This document shows positions 1 to 6,064 of a DNA stretch of 6,076 bases, one piece after another. The notes under the pieces are model-generated. The model saw only the letters and a program-made list of their open reading frames with translations, did no database searches and was not told the origin of the DNA. Each line of letters starts with the position of its first letter. The first letter of the stretch is position 1. The position numbers and the translations under genes were made by a program. The DNA comes from Desulfobacteraceae bacterium (GTDB lineage Bacteria > Desulfobacterota > DSM-4660 > Desulfatiglandales > Desulfatiglandaceae), in assembly GCA_013203065.1 (NCBI GenBank), contig JABMQV010000842.1, positions 1 through 6,076 on the forward strand. The letters run 5' to 3'.

Positions 1-73
1 CAATTTCCTGATAAGTCATGGAGAAGTAACCGCGTTTCTCGAATGGGGTTCGGGGGTTTCTTGAAGGCGTTCT

Positions 74-154
74 CTCAAAGTGAATTTACCTCTCACGTTG
101 GCCTCGACCCTGATTTTGACAAATTTCAAAAAATTCTATTGAGAGCACTTTGAG
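74..154 (+). promoter_or_regulatory. Leader inverted repeat reaching the adaptor start codon
   Basis: A perfect 9-bp inverted repeat joins CTCAAAGTG (74-82) to CACTTTGAG (146-154). The right arm ends one base before the ATG at 156. A second block, AATTT (83-87) with AAATT (131-135), extends the pairing and leaves the SD-like GAGAG (141-145) in a bulge. CTCTCAA (72-78) could instead pair with TTGAGAG (139-145), which would cover that SD. If transcription starts upstream of 72, the transcript could fold over its own translation start; as DNA the same repeat could be an operator. This is inference from base pairing alone. Otherwise the first 155 bases hold no recognisable gene, and I find no sigma70 or sigma54 promoter with correct spacing. 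Confidence 0.3.
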
Positions 155-155
155 T

Positions 156-1406
156 ATGATGAACAATTCTCTTATGGGCAAATTTTTCTTTCTGGTCATG
201 GCCCTGGCATTAGCCCTCCCGGGGTGTGGAGAAAGGGCAGAAACGGGCGTTGATAAGAAAAACCAGCAGAACCGGATAAGAACGGTCACTGTGACCCAGG
301 TCAATGCAACCCCACCCCGGGGAACTGTTGAATATGTGGGCGTGCTGGTGGCCCAGCTCAAAGTGCGTGTATTTAGTGAATTGGGAGGTGCCATCGAGAG
401 GCTCCTCTTTGAGAAAGGTGACAGGATCAGAAAAGGTGATCTACTCGCTGAAGTGGGTACCACCAGCTTTCGACTAAAGGTCCGGCAGGCAAAAGCAGCA
501 AAGGAGGGTGCGGAGAGCGAGATAGAGAAACTCGAAAGGGGTAGTAGGCCACAGGAGATCCAGATCTCCAGGGCCGCGCTGGAGGAGTCCGAGGCCGCCT
601 TGTTTGAGGCGGAAAAAGATTTCGAGCGGATAGAAGGCCTTTACAAAATCCGGGCCGTCTCCAAGAGGGAATACGATACTGCCGTCAGAAAACTCAATAC
701 CGTGAATGCAAGATTGGACTCGGCACAACAGAAATTGGTCCTCGCCCTCCAAGGCCCCCGCGTTGAGGATATCAAGAAGGCCCGTGCAAACCTGGACCGA
801 ACCGAGGCAGCACTGGCTTTTGCAAAGGACCAGGTAAAGAAATCAAGACTCCGTGCCCCCTGCGACGGTATCATCGCCTTTCGAGATGTGGAGGTGGCGG
901 AGGTAATACCACCCAGGACACCCATCACCCAGGTGATCGACCTTGATCGCCTAAAGATAAAGGTGTCCCTGGGAGAAAAAGACATCCACGTCTTAAGAAA
1001 CCATAAGCGTTTCCCCTTTGTTATCGACGCCCTTCCCAATGAAAAGTTCCGATGCCGCTTGACTTTTCTCGCCCCGACTGCAGATCCCACTACCCGCTCC
1101 TTTCCCGTAGAATTAACGGTAGAGGAAACCGATCCACGGATGGCCGACGGCATGACCGTCAGGATAAAGTTTCCCGTTGCGGACAATAAAAAGACCCTCA
1201 AGGTCCCCTCGGCATGGCTGTCAGAAGAAGATGGAAAGATAGGTCTCTACATAGTCGAGGGCGGAAAGGCACTATTCAAAGAGACCGTCCTTGGCAGTTA
1301 CTACGACCAGAGAGTGGAAATCCTTTCGGGTTTGAGTGACAGGAACCGGGTCATCACCAATCCCGCTGGCCTAAAGAGCGGTGACCCGGTAAGGGTCGGC
1401 CAATAG
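156..1406 (+). CDS. RND efflux periplasmic adaptor (membrane fusion lipoprotein)
   Basis: This is a periplasmic adaptor subunit (HlyD/AcrA/MexA family, 416 residues) that bridges an inner-membrane RND permease and an outer-membrane channel. The N-terminus is a lipoprotein signal: a Lys, a hydrophobic run (FFFLVMALALAL) and a lipobox LPGC with Cys24 as the acylation site. Gly follows the Cys, so there is no Asp at +2. The first lipoyl half-motif lies at about 70-100 (SELGGAIERLLFEKGDRIRKG). A long charged helical hairpin spans about 101-228, with mirrored GSRPQEI and GPRVEDI motifs at its two ends. The second lipoyl half is at about 229-260 (SRLRAPCDGII), then a beta-barrel at about 262-343 and a membrane-proximal domain to the C-terminus. 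Length is normal for the family. I chose ATG 156 because GAGAG (141-145) lies 10 bases upstream; TTG 150, ATG 159 and ATG 174 are in-frame alternatives. The stop codon is the first triplet of the following repeat tract. The permease follows on the same strand after 142 bp, so the two are likely co-expressed. The substrate cannot be read from the sequence. Confidence 0.95.
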   Translation: MMNNSLMGKFFFLVMALALALPGCGERAETGVDKKNQQNRIRTVTVTQVNATPPRGTVEYVGVLVAQLKVRVFSELGGAIERLLFEKGDRIRKGDLLAEVGTTSFRLKVRQAKAAKEGAESEIEKLERGSRPQEIQISRAALEESEAALFEAEKDFERIEGLYKIRAVSKREYDTAVRKLNTVNARLDSAQQKLVLALQGPRVEDIKKARANLDRTEAALAFAKDQVKKSRLRAPCDGIIAFRDVEVAEVIPPRTPITQVIDLDRLKIKVSLGEKDIHVLRNHKRFPFVIDALPNEKFRCRLTFLAPTADPTTRSFPVELTVEETDPRMADGMTVRIKFPVADNKKTLKVPSAWLSEEDGKIGLYIVEGGKALFKETVLGSYYDQRVEILSGLSDRNRVITNPAGLKSGDPVRVGQ

Positions 1407-1459
1407 TCATTGGTCATTGGTCGTTAGTCATTGGTCGTTAGTCATTGGTCATTGTTATT
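1404..1459 (+). repeat. Heptamer tandem repeat, tract 1 (TRGTCRT)n
   Basis: Seven consecutive 7-bp units matching TRGTCRT run from 1404 to 1452. They vary only at positions 2 and 6 (TAGTCAT, TGGTCAT, TGGTCGT), and a decayed eighth unit, TGTTATT, fills 1453-1459. The first unit begins with the TAG stop codon of the adaptor gene. The unit length is not a multiple of three and the units contain TAG, so the tract is not coding. Similar heptanucleotide arrays (STRRs) are known from intergenic regions of cyanobacteria; any function here is unknown. Confidence 0.9.
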
Positions 1460-1471
1460 GGTTTTTACTGG

Positions 1472-1500
1472 TTGGTGGACCTCCATACAAAACATATGCT
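1472..1500 (+). promoter_or_regulatory. Possible sigma70-like promoter before the permease
   Basis: TTGGTG (1472-1477) and TATGCT (1495-1500) are 17 bp apart. The -10 element keeps the key T, A and final T of TATAAT, while the -35 element keeps only TTG. A transcript from here would start near 1507 and give a leader of about 40 bases. It would allow the permease to be transcribed apart from the adaptor. A match this weak occurs often by chance. Confidence 0.25.
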
Positions 1501-1548
1501 TATCTGCGATCCCTCCGGGCCGGGGGCCAAAATCAAGACTGAAATGAA

Positions 1549-4500
1549 ATGTTCCTGACCAAATTTGCCCTATCAAGACCCATTGTCGTTCGAATGGCCC
1601 TGATCCTCATCATGGTGTTTGGCGTCTATTCCTACTGGAAAATGCCCAAATACATGGACCCTGATATCACCATTGGGGAAGGTCTCGTTGTTACCCTCTG
1701 TCCGGGATTCTCTCCGGAGGAGATGGAAAAACTGGTCACGAGCAAGATCGAGGATGAACTGGAGGGGATAGCGGAAATCCGGCGATATGAATCAAACTCA
1801 TACGAAAGTACCTCAAAGATTCATGTCTTCTTTGACACCCGCCTTTCAGAATACGAGATCGACCAGGCCATGCAGGAGATACGAAATGCGGTCGACCAGG
1901 TCGAGGATCTTCCCAAGGAGGCAAAGGTCCCCAGGGTCATTGAGATTGATATCGCCCTCTTTCCCGTTTGTATGGTGGGGTTGTCCGGCCAGCTTCCCAT
2001 GATGCAATTGCAGGATATTGCCGAAGAAATCTCTGAAACCTTTGAAACAATCAATGGGGTTTCGGAAGTGGAGATTACGGGAAAAAGAGAAAATGAGATC
2101 TGGGTAGAACTAGACCCCCGCCGCATGTCGGCCTACGGCATCCCCATACCCCAAGTGGCCCAGGCCCTGGCCAAACGGGTACAGAATCTACCGGGTGGCA
2201 CCATAGAAATGGGCGGTCACGAGACTGCAATACGGATGGTCGGGGAGCCGGGGAGGCCCGAGGATTTGGGAAATATTGTGCTCAAGAGCGTAAATGGAGG
2301 CACCGTCTATCTGAGTGATTTGGCCAAGATCACCCCAACCCTTGAAACGGCCAGGACTCTCACCTTTATCGATAAAAAAAATGCCTTGGTCCTCGCCATA
2401 AAGAGGAAAAGAAACACGGACATGGTTCAGATCGTAGACGATGTAAAGACACTATTGAAAGGCATCCCCGCCCAATATCCCGGCCTCAAGACAACCCTCT
2501 ATTTTGATCAGTCAAAGGAGATCAAGAAACGGATCAAAGAACTTCAAACCAACGGTCTTCTGGGTATTTTTCTGGTCTTTTTGATCCTTTGGCTCGCCAT
2601 GGGGCTTCGTAACGCCCTCTTTGCGTCGATCGGTATCCCTGTTGCCTTTCTTCTCACCTTTGTCCTGATGAAGAGCTTTGGCCTTTCCATCAATGTTCTT
2701 ACCCTTTTTGGACTGATCCTCGTCCTCGGTGTGGTGGTGGATGACGCCATAGTGGTCCTCGAAAACATCTACCGACACCTGGAAAAGGGGAAATCCCTTT
2801 TCAAAGGGACCCTTGAAGGAAGCCGTGAAGTACTGGCCCCTGTGCTTGCATCGGTCACTACCACCATGGCCGCCTTTTTCCCTATCCTCATACTGGTCGG
2901 TGGCATTATCGGCCGATACATGGCCGGTCTGCCAAAGGTGGTCATCTTTGCCCTCTCCGCCTCTCTCTTTGAGGTCTTTTTCATGCTTCCTTCCCATGTG
3001 GTTGAACTGACACCCAAGAACGCCTTTGAGAAGGCCCGGAAGAGACGTTTGGACATCTTTCGGCCCTTGCGAAGGATCTACTACCCCTATTTGAGGATGA
3101 TTCTCCGGCACCGTTACGTATCGGTGCTGGTAGTCGTGCTTTCAACCGTTTTGGCCTTTTTTCTTTACTTTCAAACCGATTTTGTCATGTTCCCAAAGAG
3201 CGATGTCTTTCCCAGATTCAATATCTACTTTGACCTCCCCCCCAATTCAACACTGGTGCGAACCACGGAAACCCTGATGGCCTTGTCCGATTTGGTGAAG
3301 GACCGTATCGGCAACGAACTGGAGGCCCCCATTGCGGTCGCAGGGAGAAAAGAGGTCAATTACGCGCCCGTATTCGGGAAGCACTATGGTCTGTTAATGG
3401 TAATATTGAAGATCGGAAAGGAAAGGAAACATAGTGTCGTACAAATGATGGACCGGGTGAGGGAGGACGTGGGTCAGCTTCTCACATCCCGTGGAGCCAC
3501 CGCCTTTGTCCTGGAGAGGCTTATTGAAGGCCCCCCGGTGGGTGCCGATGTTGACCTAAAGATACAGTCACCCGGTTGGGAGACTTCCGCGAAAATATCC
3601 CGGCTCATCAGAGAGGAAATGGGCAGGCACAAGGGGCTCGTGGATATACAAGACGATTTTTCCAGAGAAAAACAGTTTATGGAAATTACCGTTGATGAGC
3701 CAAAGGCAAGAAAGCTCGGAATTGACCAGAACCATCTTGTCATGGCTGTCCAGGCAGCGTTTTATGGCCTGCCGGTGGCCACCTACAACAGAGGAGATGA
3801 AGAACAGGAGGTCAAGCTAAAATATCTGCTCAAATACAGGCGTGACTTTGATGACCTGTTGAATTTGAAGGTGGTGATTCCGGGGCACGGCGAGATCCCC
3901 TTAAAGGAAGTGGCGGAAATTCGCCTCACTCCGGGGTTCCATAATATCTACCATTACAACGGCAGGCAGACCGTGCGGCTTACTGCCAACATCAAAGAAA
4001 TACAGGTGGAGCAGGAAAGCGGATTTTTTTCCAGTCTTAGCGGGGAGAAGATGACGGCGGTAAGGGCCAACAAGATCGCCATGGACTATTTCAACCGTAT
4101 CAGGAAAGATTTTCCGGGCTCAAGACTTATCGCGGGCGGGCTCCAGGACGAGACCAACACATCACTCATGGAGCTTGGTAAGGCAGCCGTTGTGGCACTT
4201 TTTCTCATATTTTTTATTCTCTCCCTCCAATTTAACTCTTTTACCCAGCCCTTCATCATCATGATCACGATCCCCTTTGTTACGCTGGGTGTCATGGTGG
4301 GCTTGCTCGTCAGCAACAATCCGTTGACCTTTATAACTCTGATCGGGCTCTTGGCTCTCACCGGGATCGTCGTTAACGATTCTCTGGTATTGATAGACTT
4401 CATCAACCGGTATCGAAAGGACCACCCAAAGCAACTGTACCTGGCCATCGTTCGAGCGTGTCATGTACGCATGAGACCCATTATATTGACCTCCCTTACC

Positions 4501-4752
4501 ACCATATTTGGTCTGGCCCCAATGGCCTTCGGGCTGGGCGGCAAGTCCATTTTTTGGGCGCCTTTGGCCACTGCCATCATGTGGGGGCTTGGCTTTGCCA
4601 CGATGCTCATTCTCTCCATGGTGCCTGCGTATTATGCCATCCTGGAGGACATCGGCTACCTTATCCGGCACCGGAAACGCAGAAAGGCCGACACCTTAAG
4701 GGAGATAGATGAGGCCTTTCAGAGTGAAGAGTTAAAGCCATATATGAAGTGA
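1549..4752 (+). CDS. RND efflux transporter permease subunit (AcrB/HAE family)
   Basis: This is a full-length proton-driven RND permease (1067 residues; AcrB is about 1050) that exports substrates from periplasm or inner membrane through an adaptor and outer-membrane channel. TM1 is at about 12-30. A large periplasmic porter/docking loop runs from about 31 to 335 and includes the typical PGFSPEEMEKLV segment. TM2-TM6 lie at about 336-481, TM7 at about 520-541, a second periplasmic loop at about 542-870, and TM8-TM12 at about 875-1030. A basic cytoplasmic tail (RHRKRRK) follows. TM4 carries the paired aspartates Asp398-Asp399 in GVVVDDAIVVLEN, equivalent to AcrB Asp407/Asp408. In TM10 the AcrB Lys940 position is Asn943, followed by Asp944 (GIVVNDSLVLID). 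TM11 keeps RMRPIILTSLTT, with Thr981 near AcrB Thr978. ATG 1549 begins the standard FLTKFALSRPI N-terminus, but I see no clear Shine-Dalgarno. Separate metal-pump (CusA) signatures are not evident, so a drug or hydrophobic-compound pump is more likely. The substrate is unknown. Confidence 0.96.
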   Translation: MFLTKFALSRPIVVRMALILIMVFGVYSYWKMPKYMDPDITIGEGLVVTLCPGFSPEEMEKLVTSKIEDELEGIAEIRRYESNSYESTSKIHVFFDTRLSEYEIDQAMQEIRNAVDQVEDLPKEAKVPRVIEIDIALFPVCMVGLSGQLPMMQLQDIAEEISETFETINGVSEVEITGKRENEIWVELDPRRMSAYGIPIPQVAQALAKRVQNLPGGTIEMGGHETAIRMVGEPGRPEDLGNIVLKSVNGGTVYLSDLAKITPTLETARTLTFIDKKNALVLAIKRKRNTDMVQIVDDVKTLLKGIPAQYPGLKTTLYFDQSKEIKKRIKELQTNGLLGIFLVFLILWLAMGLRNALFASIGIPVAFLLTFVLMKSFGLSINVLTLFGLILVLGVVVDDAIVVLENIYRHLEKGKSLFKGTLEGSREVLAPVLASVTTTMAAFFPILILVGGIIGRYMAGLPKVVIFALSASLFEVFFMLPSHVVELTPKNAFEKARKRRLDIFRPLRRIYYPYLRMILRHRYVSVLVVVLSTVLAFFLYFQTDFVMFPKSDVFPRFNIYFDLPPNSTLVRTTETLMALSDLVKDRIGNELEAPIAVAGRKEVNYAPVFGKHYGLLMVILKIGKERKHSVVQMMDRVREDVGQLLTSRGATAFVLERLIEGPPVGADVDLKIQSPGWETSAKISRLIREEMGRHKGLVDIQDDFSREKQFMEITVDEPKARKLGIDQNHLVMAVQAAFYGLPVATYNRGDEEQEVKLKYLLKYRRDFDDLLNLKVVIPGHGEIPLKEVAEIRLTPGFHNIYHYNGRQTVRLTANIKEIQVEQESGFFSSLSGEKMTAVRANKIAMDYFNRIRKDFPGSRLIAGGLQDETNTSLMELGKAAVVALFLIFFILSLQFNSFTQPFIIMITIPFVTLGVMVGLLVSNNPLTFITLIGLLALTGIVVNDSLVLIDFINRYRKDHPKQLYLAIVRACHVRMRPIILTSLTTIFGLAPMAFGLGGKSIFWAPLATAIMWGLGFATMLILSMVPAYYAILEDIGYLIRHRKRRKADTLREIDEAFQSEELKPYMK

Positions 4753-4769
4753 GCCTTGGAAGATCCACT

Positions 4770-4804
4770 TCTGACCTCCGATCTCTGATCTCTGACCTCT
4801 GATG
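4770..4804 (+). repeat. Heptamer tandem repeat, tract 2 (TCTGAYC)n
   Basis: Five contiguous 7-bp units match TCTGAYC: TCTGACC, TCCGATC, TCTGATC, TCTGACC and TCTGATG, starting 18 bp after the permease stop codon. The period equals that of the tract after the adaptor gene, but the unit sequence differs. It lies about 25-60 bp upstream of the -24 element described next, so it may be spacer DNA or a regulatory tract. No function can be assigned from sequence. Confidence 0.8.
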
Positions 4805-4817
4805 ATACGGTTTCCTT

Positions 4818-4847
4818 GAGCGGAGTCGGCACGGCCTTCGCTCCTTT
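4818..4847 (+). terminator. Weak hairpin, possible terminator of the pump operon
   Basis: GAGCG (4818-4822) pairs with CGCTC (4839-4843). Inside, GGC (4828-4830) pairs with GCC (4834-4836) around an ACG loop, across an asymmetric internal loop. Only CTTT follows, so this is a poor intrinsic terminator. It overlaps the -24/-12 promoter candidate, and at most one reading may be right. No better terminator is visible after the permease. Confidence 0.2.
4827..4842 (+). promoter_or_regulatory. Candidate sigma54 (-24/-12) promoter for the hydrolase
   Basis: The stretch reads CGGCACG, then four bases, then TCGCT. Against the sigma54 consensus TGGCACG-N4-TTGCW it matches 10 of 12 fixed positions. 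The essential GG (4828-4829) and GC (4840-4841) are separated by exactly 10 bp. Transcription would start near 4853, giving a leader of about 56 bases before the ATG at 4909. Sigma54 promoters need an enhancer-binding activator; I see no convincing upstream activator site and no activator gene in the window. The match is by eye and the first T of each element is replaced or shifted to C. Confidence 0.4.
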
Positions 4848-4862
4848 AGGGCATATATTATG

Positions 4863-4882
4863 GTTAGGCCGGTCGGCTTAAC
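4863..4882 (+). promoter_or_regulatory. Palindrome/hairpin in the hydrolase leader
   Basis: GTTAGGCC (4863-4870) and GGCTTAAC (4875-4882) form an imperfect palindrome around GGTC. As RNA this gives an 8-bp stem with one G-U pair and a four-base loop, ending 12 bases before the ribosome binding site AAAGGAG (4895-4901). As DNA it resembles a 20-bp operator for a dimeric regulator. It lies just downstream of the predicted start of transcription, where a repressor or an mRNA structure could act. It lacks a U-tract, so it is not a terminator. Confidence 0.45.
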
Positions 4883-4908
4883 GCGACGATTTAGAAAGGA
4901 GAGACGTA

Positions 4909-5826
4909 ATGGATGCGGCGCTGCCAACCAAAGAAGGTTTTGTCTCGTTCCGAGGCTATAATGTCTGGTATCGTATCGTTGGCAACAGGGAAGTACCCGG
5001 CAAGCTGCCATTATTGTGCTTGCACGGTGGACCGGGAGCGCCCCATGACTACTTGGAACCGTTGGAGGGGATAGCGGCTACCGGGCGTCGCGTCATTTTC
5101 TATGACCAGTTGGGTGCTGGCAACTCGGATCACTTAAACGATCCATCAATGTGGACGGTGCCTCTGTTTATCGAGGAAGTGGGTGTCGTTCGTCGGGAAC
5201 TGAACCTTAATTGTGCTCATCTCATGGGGCAGTCATGGGGGGGAATGCTTGGAATGGAATATGCTTTGACGCAGCCAGAGGGTCTGGAGAGTTTGATCGT
5301 TGCCGATTCTCCCGCAAGCATGCCCCAATGGGTTGCTGAGGCGAACCGCCTGCGTGCGGAGCTCCCGACCCAAGTACAAGAGACCCTCCTGAGGCATGAG
5401 GGAGCCGGCACCACTGATGACCCGGCTTACGAGGAAGCCATGATGGTTTTCTACCGCCGTCACGTCTGCCGGCTTGATCCGTGGCCGGATTGCCTCAACC
5501 GGACGTTCGAAAAAATGGTTCAGAACCCGGAAGTTTACAACACGATGATTGGCCCAAGCGAGTTCCATGTGACCGGCACACTTAAAGACTGGGATATAGT
5601 CAATCGGCTGGGTGAGATTCACGTACCCACGCTCGTCATCGGCGGTCGATACGACGAGGCGACGCCCGCAATCACAGAGACGGTCCATCGTGGCATCCCT
5701 GGCTCTGAGTGGGTCATCTTTGAGAACAGTTCACACATGCCGCACCTTGAAGAAACAGAGCAATATATGCAGGTGCTTACAAATTTCCTGGATCACGTGG
5801 AGTCACAGACAACACGCACGAAGTGA
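4909..5826 (+). CDS. Proline iminopeptidase-family alpha/beta hydrolase
   Basis: This 305-residue enzyme belongs to the S33/proline iminopeptidase branch of alpha/beta hydrolases. Members release N-terminal proline or other residues from short peptides, and some hydrolyse amino acid amides. The oxyanion-hole motif HGGPG is at 39-43, and the conserved DQLGAGNSD block is at 66-74. The nucleophile elbow GQSWGG places Ser109, Asp249 sits in GGRYDEATP, and His276 in NSSHMPH, so the triad is complete. The cap domain (about 135-230) contains GPSEFHVTGTLKDWD, typical of this family; its acidic residues may bind the substrate's free amino group (inference). There is no signal peptide, so it is probably cytoplasmic. 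ATG 4909 has a strong ribosome binding site, AAAGGAG (4895-4901), ending 7 bases upstream, unlike the two pump genes. The 156-bp gap and its own promoter candidate point to a separate unit. Peptidase versus amidase activity cannot be decided from sequence. Confidence 0.93.
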   Translation: MDAALPTKEGFVSFRGYNVWYRIVGNREVPGKLPLLCLHGGPGAPHDYLEPLEGIAATGRRVIFYDQLGAGNSDHLNDPSMWTVPLFIEEVGVVRRELNLNCAHLMGQSWGGMLGMEYALTQPEGLESLIVADSPASMPQWVAEANRLRAELPTQVQETLLRHEGAGTTDDPAYEEAMMVFYRRHVCRLDPWPDCLNRTFEKMVQNPEVYNTMIGPSEFHVTGTLKDWDIVNRLGEIHVPTLVIGGRYDEATPAITETVHRGIPGSEWVIFENSSHMPHLEETEQYMQVLTNFLDHVESQTTRTK

Positions 5827-5832
5827 AGAGCA

Positions 5833-5862
5833 GGCGAACCCGCGCATGGAACTCTGTTCGCC
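5833..5862 (+). repeat. Inverted repeat just after the hydrolase stop
   Basis: GGCGAAC (5833-5839) and GTTCGCC (5856-5862) are perfect 7-bp inverted arms around a 16-base loop, starting 6 bp after the TGA. The stem is GC-rich but is followed by A-rich, not T-rich, sequence, so it is not a standard intrinsic terminator. It might stabilise the 3' end of the hydrolase mRNA. The ATG at 5846 lies in its loop. Confidence 0.4.
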
Positions 5863-5980
5863 AACCAAAATGATAAAAATTCAAGATAACTTGCCCAGTA
5901 TTTCCGGTCGCAGTTCTAACGAGCTCTTTGAAGAGACGTTTCAGGTAACGCAGGGTTCAGCGTTCAAAATACCTGTGTGA
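5846..5980 (+). pseudogene. Short ORF, possible truncated gene remnant
   Basis: An open frame of 44 codons runs from ATG 5846, or 36 codons from ATG 5870, to TGA 5978. The predicted peptide has a plausible soluble composition (DNLPSISGRSSNELFEETFQ), which reminds me loosely of the N-termini of small cupin-type proteins; I cannot confirm this. Neither start has a clear ribosome binding site, and no other frame continues the protein past 5980. It could be the 5' remnant of a broken gene or a chance ORF. The rest of 5827-6076 shows no gene. Confidence 0.2.
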
Positions 5981-6029
5981 AATAGCAGATATCGCAAGAC
6001 CAGATAAGGGTAAATTCTTTGTTTTCCTT

Positions 6030-6064
6030 CGTCACTCGTCACTCCTTAATCGTTATTCGATTAT
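6030..6064 (+). repeat. Heptamer tandem repeat, tract 3 (CGTCACT and decayed units)
   Basis: Two exact CGTCACT units (6030-6043) are followed in the same 7-bp register by CCTTAAT, CGTTATT and CGATTAT, with decreasing similarity. The tract lies near the window end and may continue beyond it. Read in the phase GTCACTC it matches tract 1 (GTCATTG) at five of seven positions. The decayed units are less certain than the first two. Confidence 0.55.

Noticed and set aside
116..140. TTGACA (116-121) as a sigma70 -35 box upstream of the adaptor
   Set aside because: The perfect -35 hexamer has no -10 element at 16-18 bp; the nearest T-rich match, TTCTATT, is only about 12-13 bp away.
150..155. TTG 150 as the adaptor start codon
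   Set aside because: It lies only 4 bases from the SD-like GAGAG. ATG 156 has better spacing, a stronger start codon and still gives a complete lipoprotein signal.
641..1201. Long minus-strand ORF of 186 codons within the adaptor gene
   Set aside because: It lies wholly inside a confidently identified gene, has no recognisable domain and its composition is that of an antisense shadow.
1404..1459. CRISPR-like array
   Set aside because: The units are 7 bp long and directly contiguous, with no spacers and no cas genes.
2512..3111. Minus-strand ORF of 199 codons opposite the permease, and others such as 4162-4671
   Set aside because: The peptides are very rich in Lys, Asp, Gly and His, as expected from the complement of membrane-segment codons. 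No domain or ribosome binding site supports them.
4863..4882. Integron attC-like core motifs GTTAGGC and GCTTAAC before the hydrolase
   Set aside because: The two motifs are in the wrong order for one attC site (RYYYAAC should come first, GTTRRRY last) and are only 5 bp apart. No matching attC follows the hydrolase gene; the 5833-5862 arms do not fit the core consensus.
5940..6043. Minus-strand ORF of about 33 codons starting from a GTG within the third repeat tract
   Set aside because: Its start lies in repeat DNA, it is very short and the peptide has no recognisable features; the AAGGAG-like sequence ahead of it is part of the repeat region.
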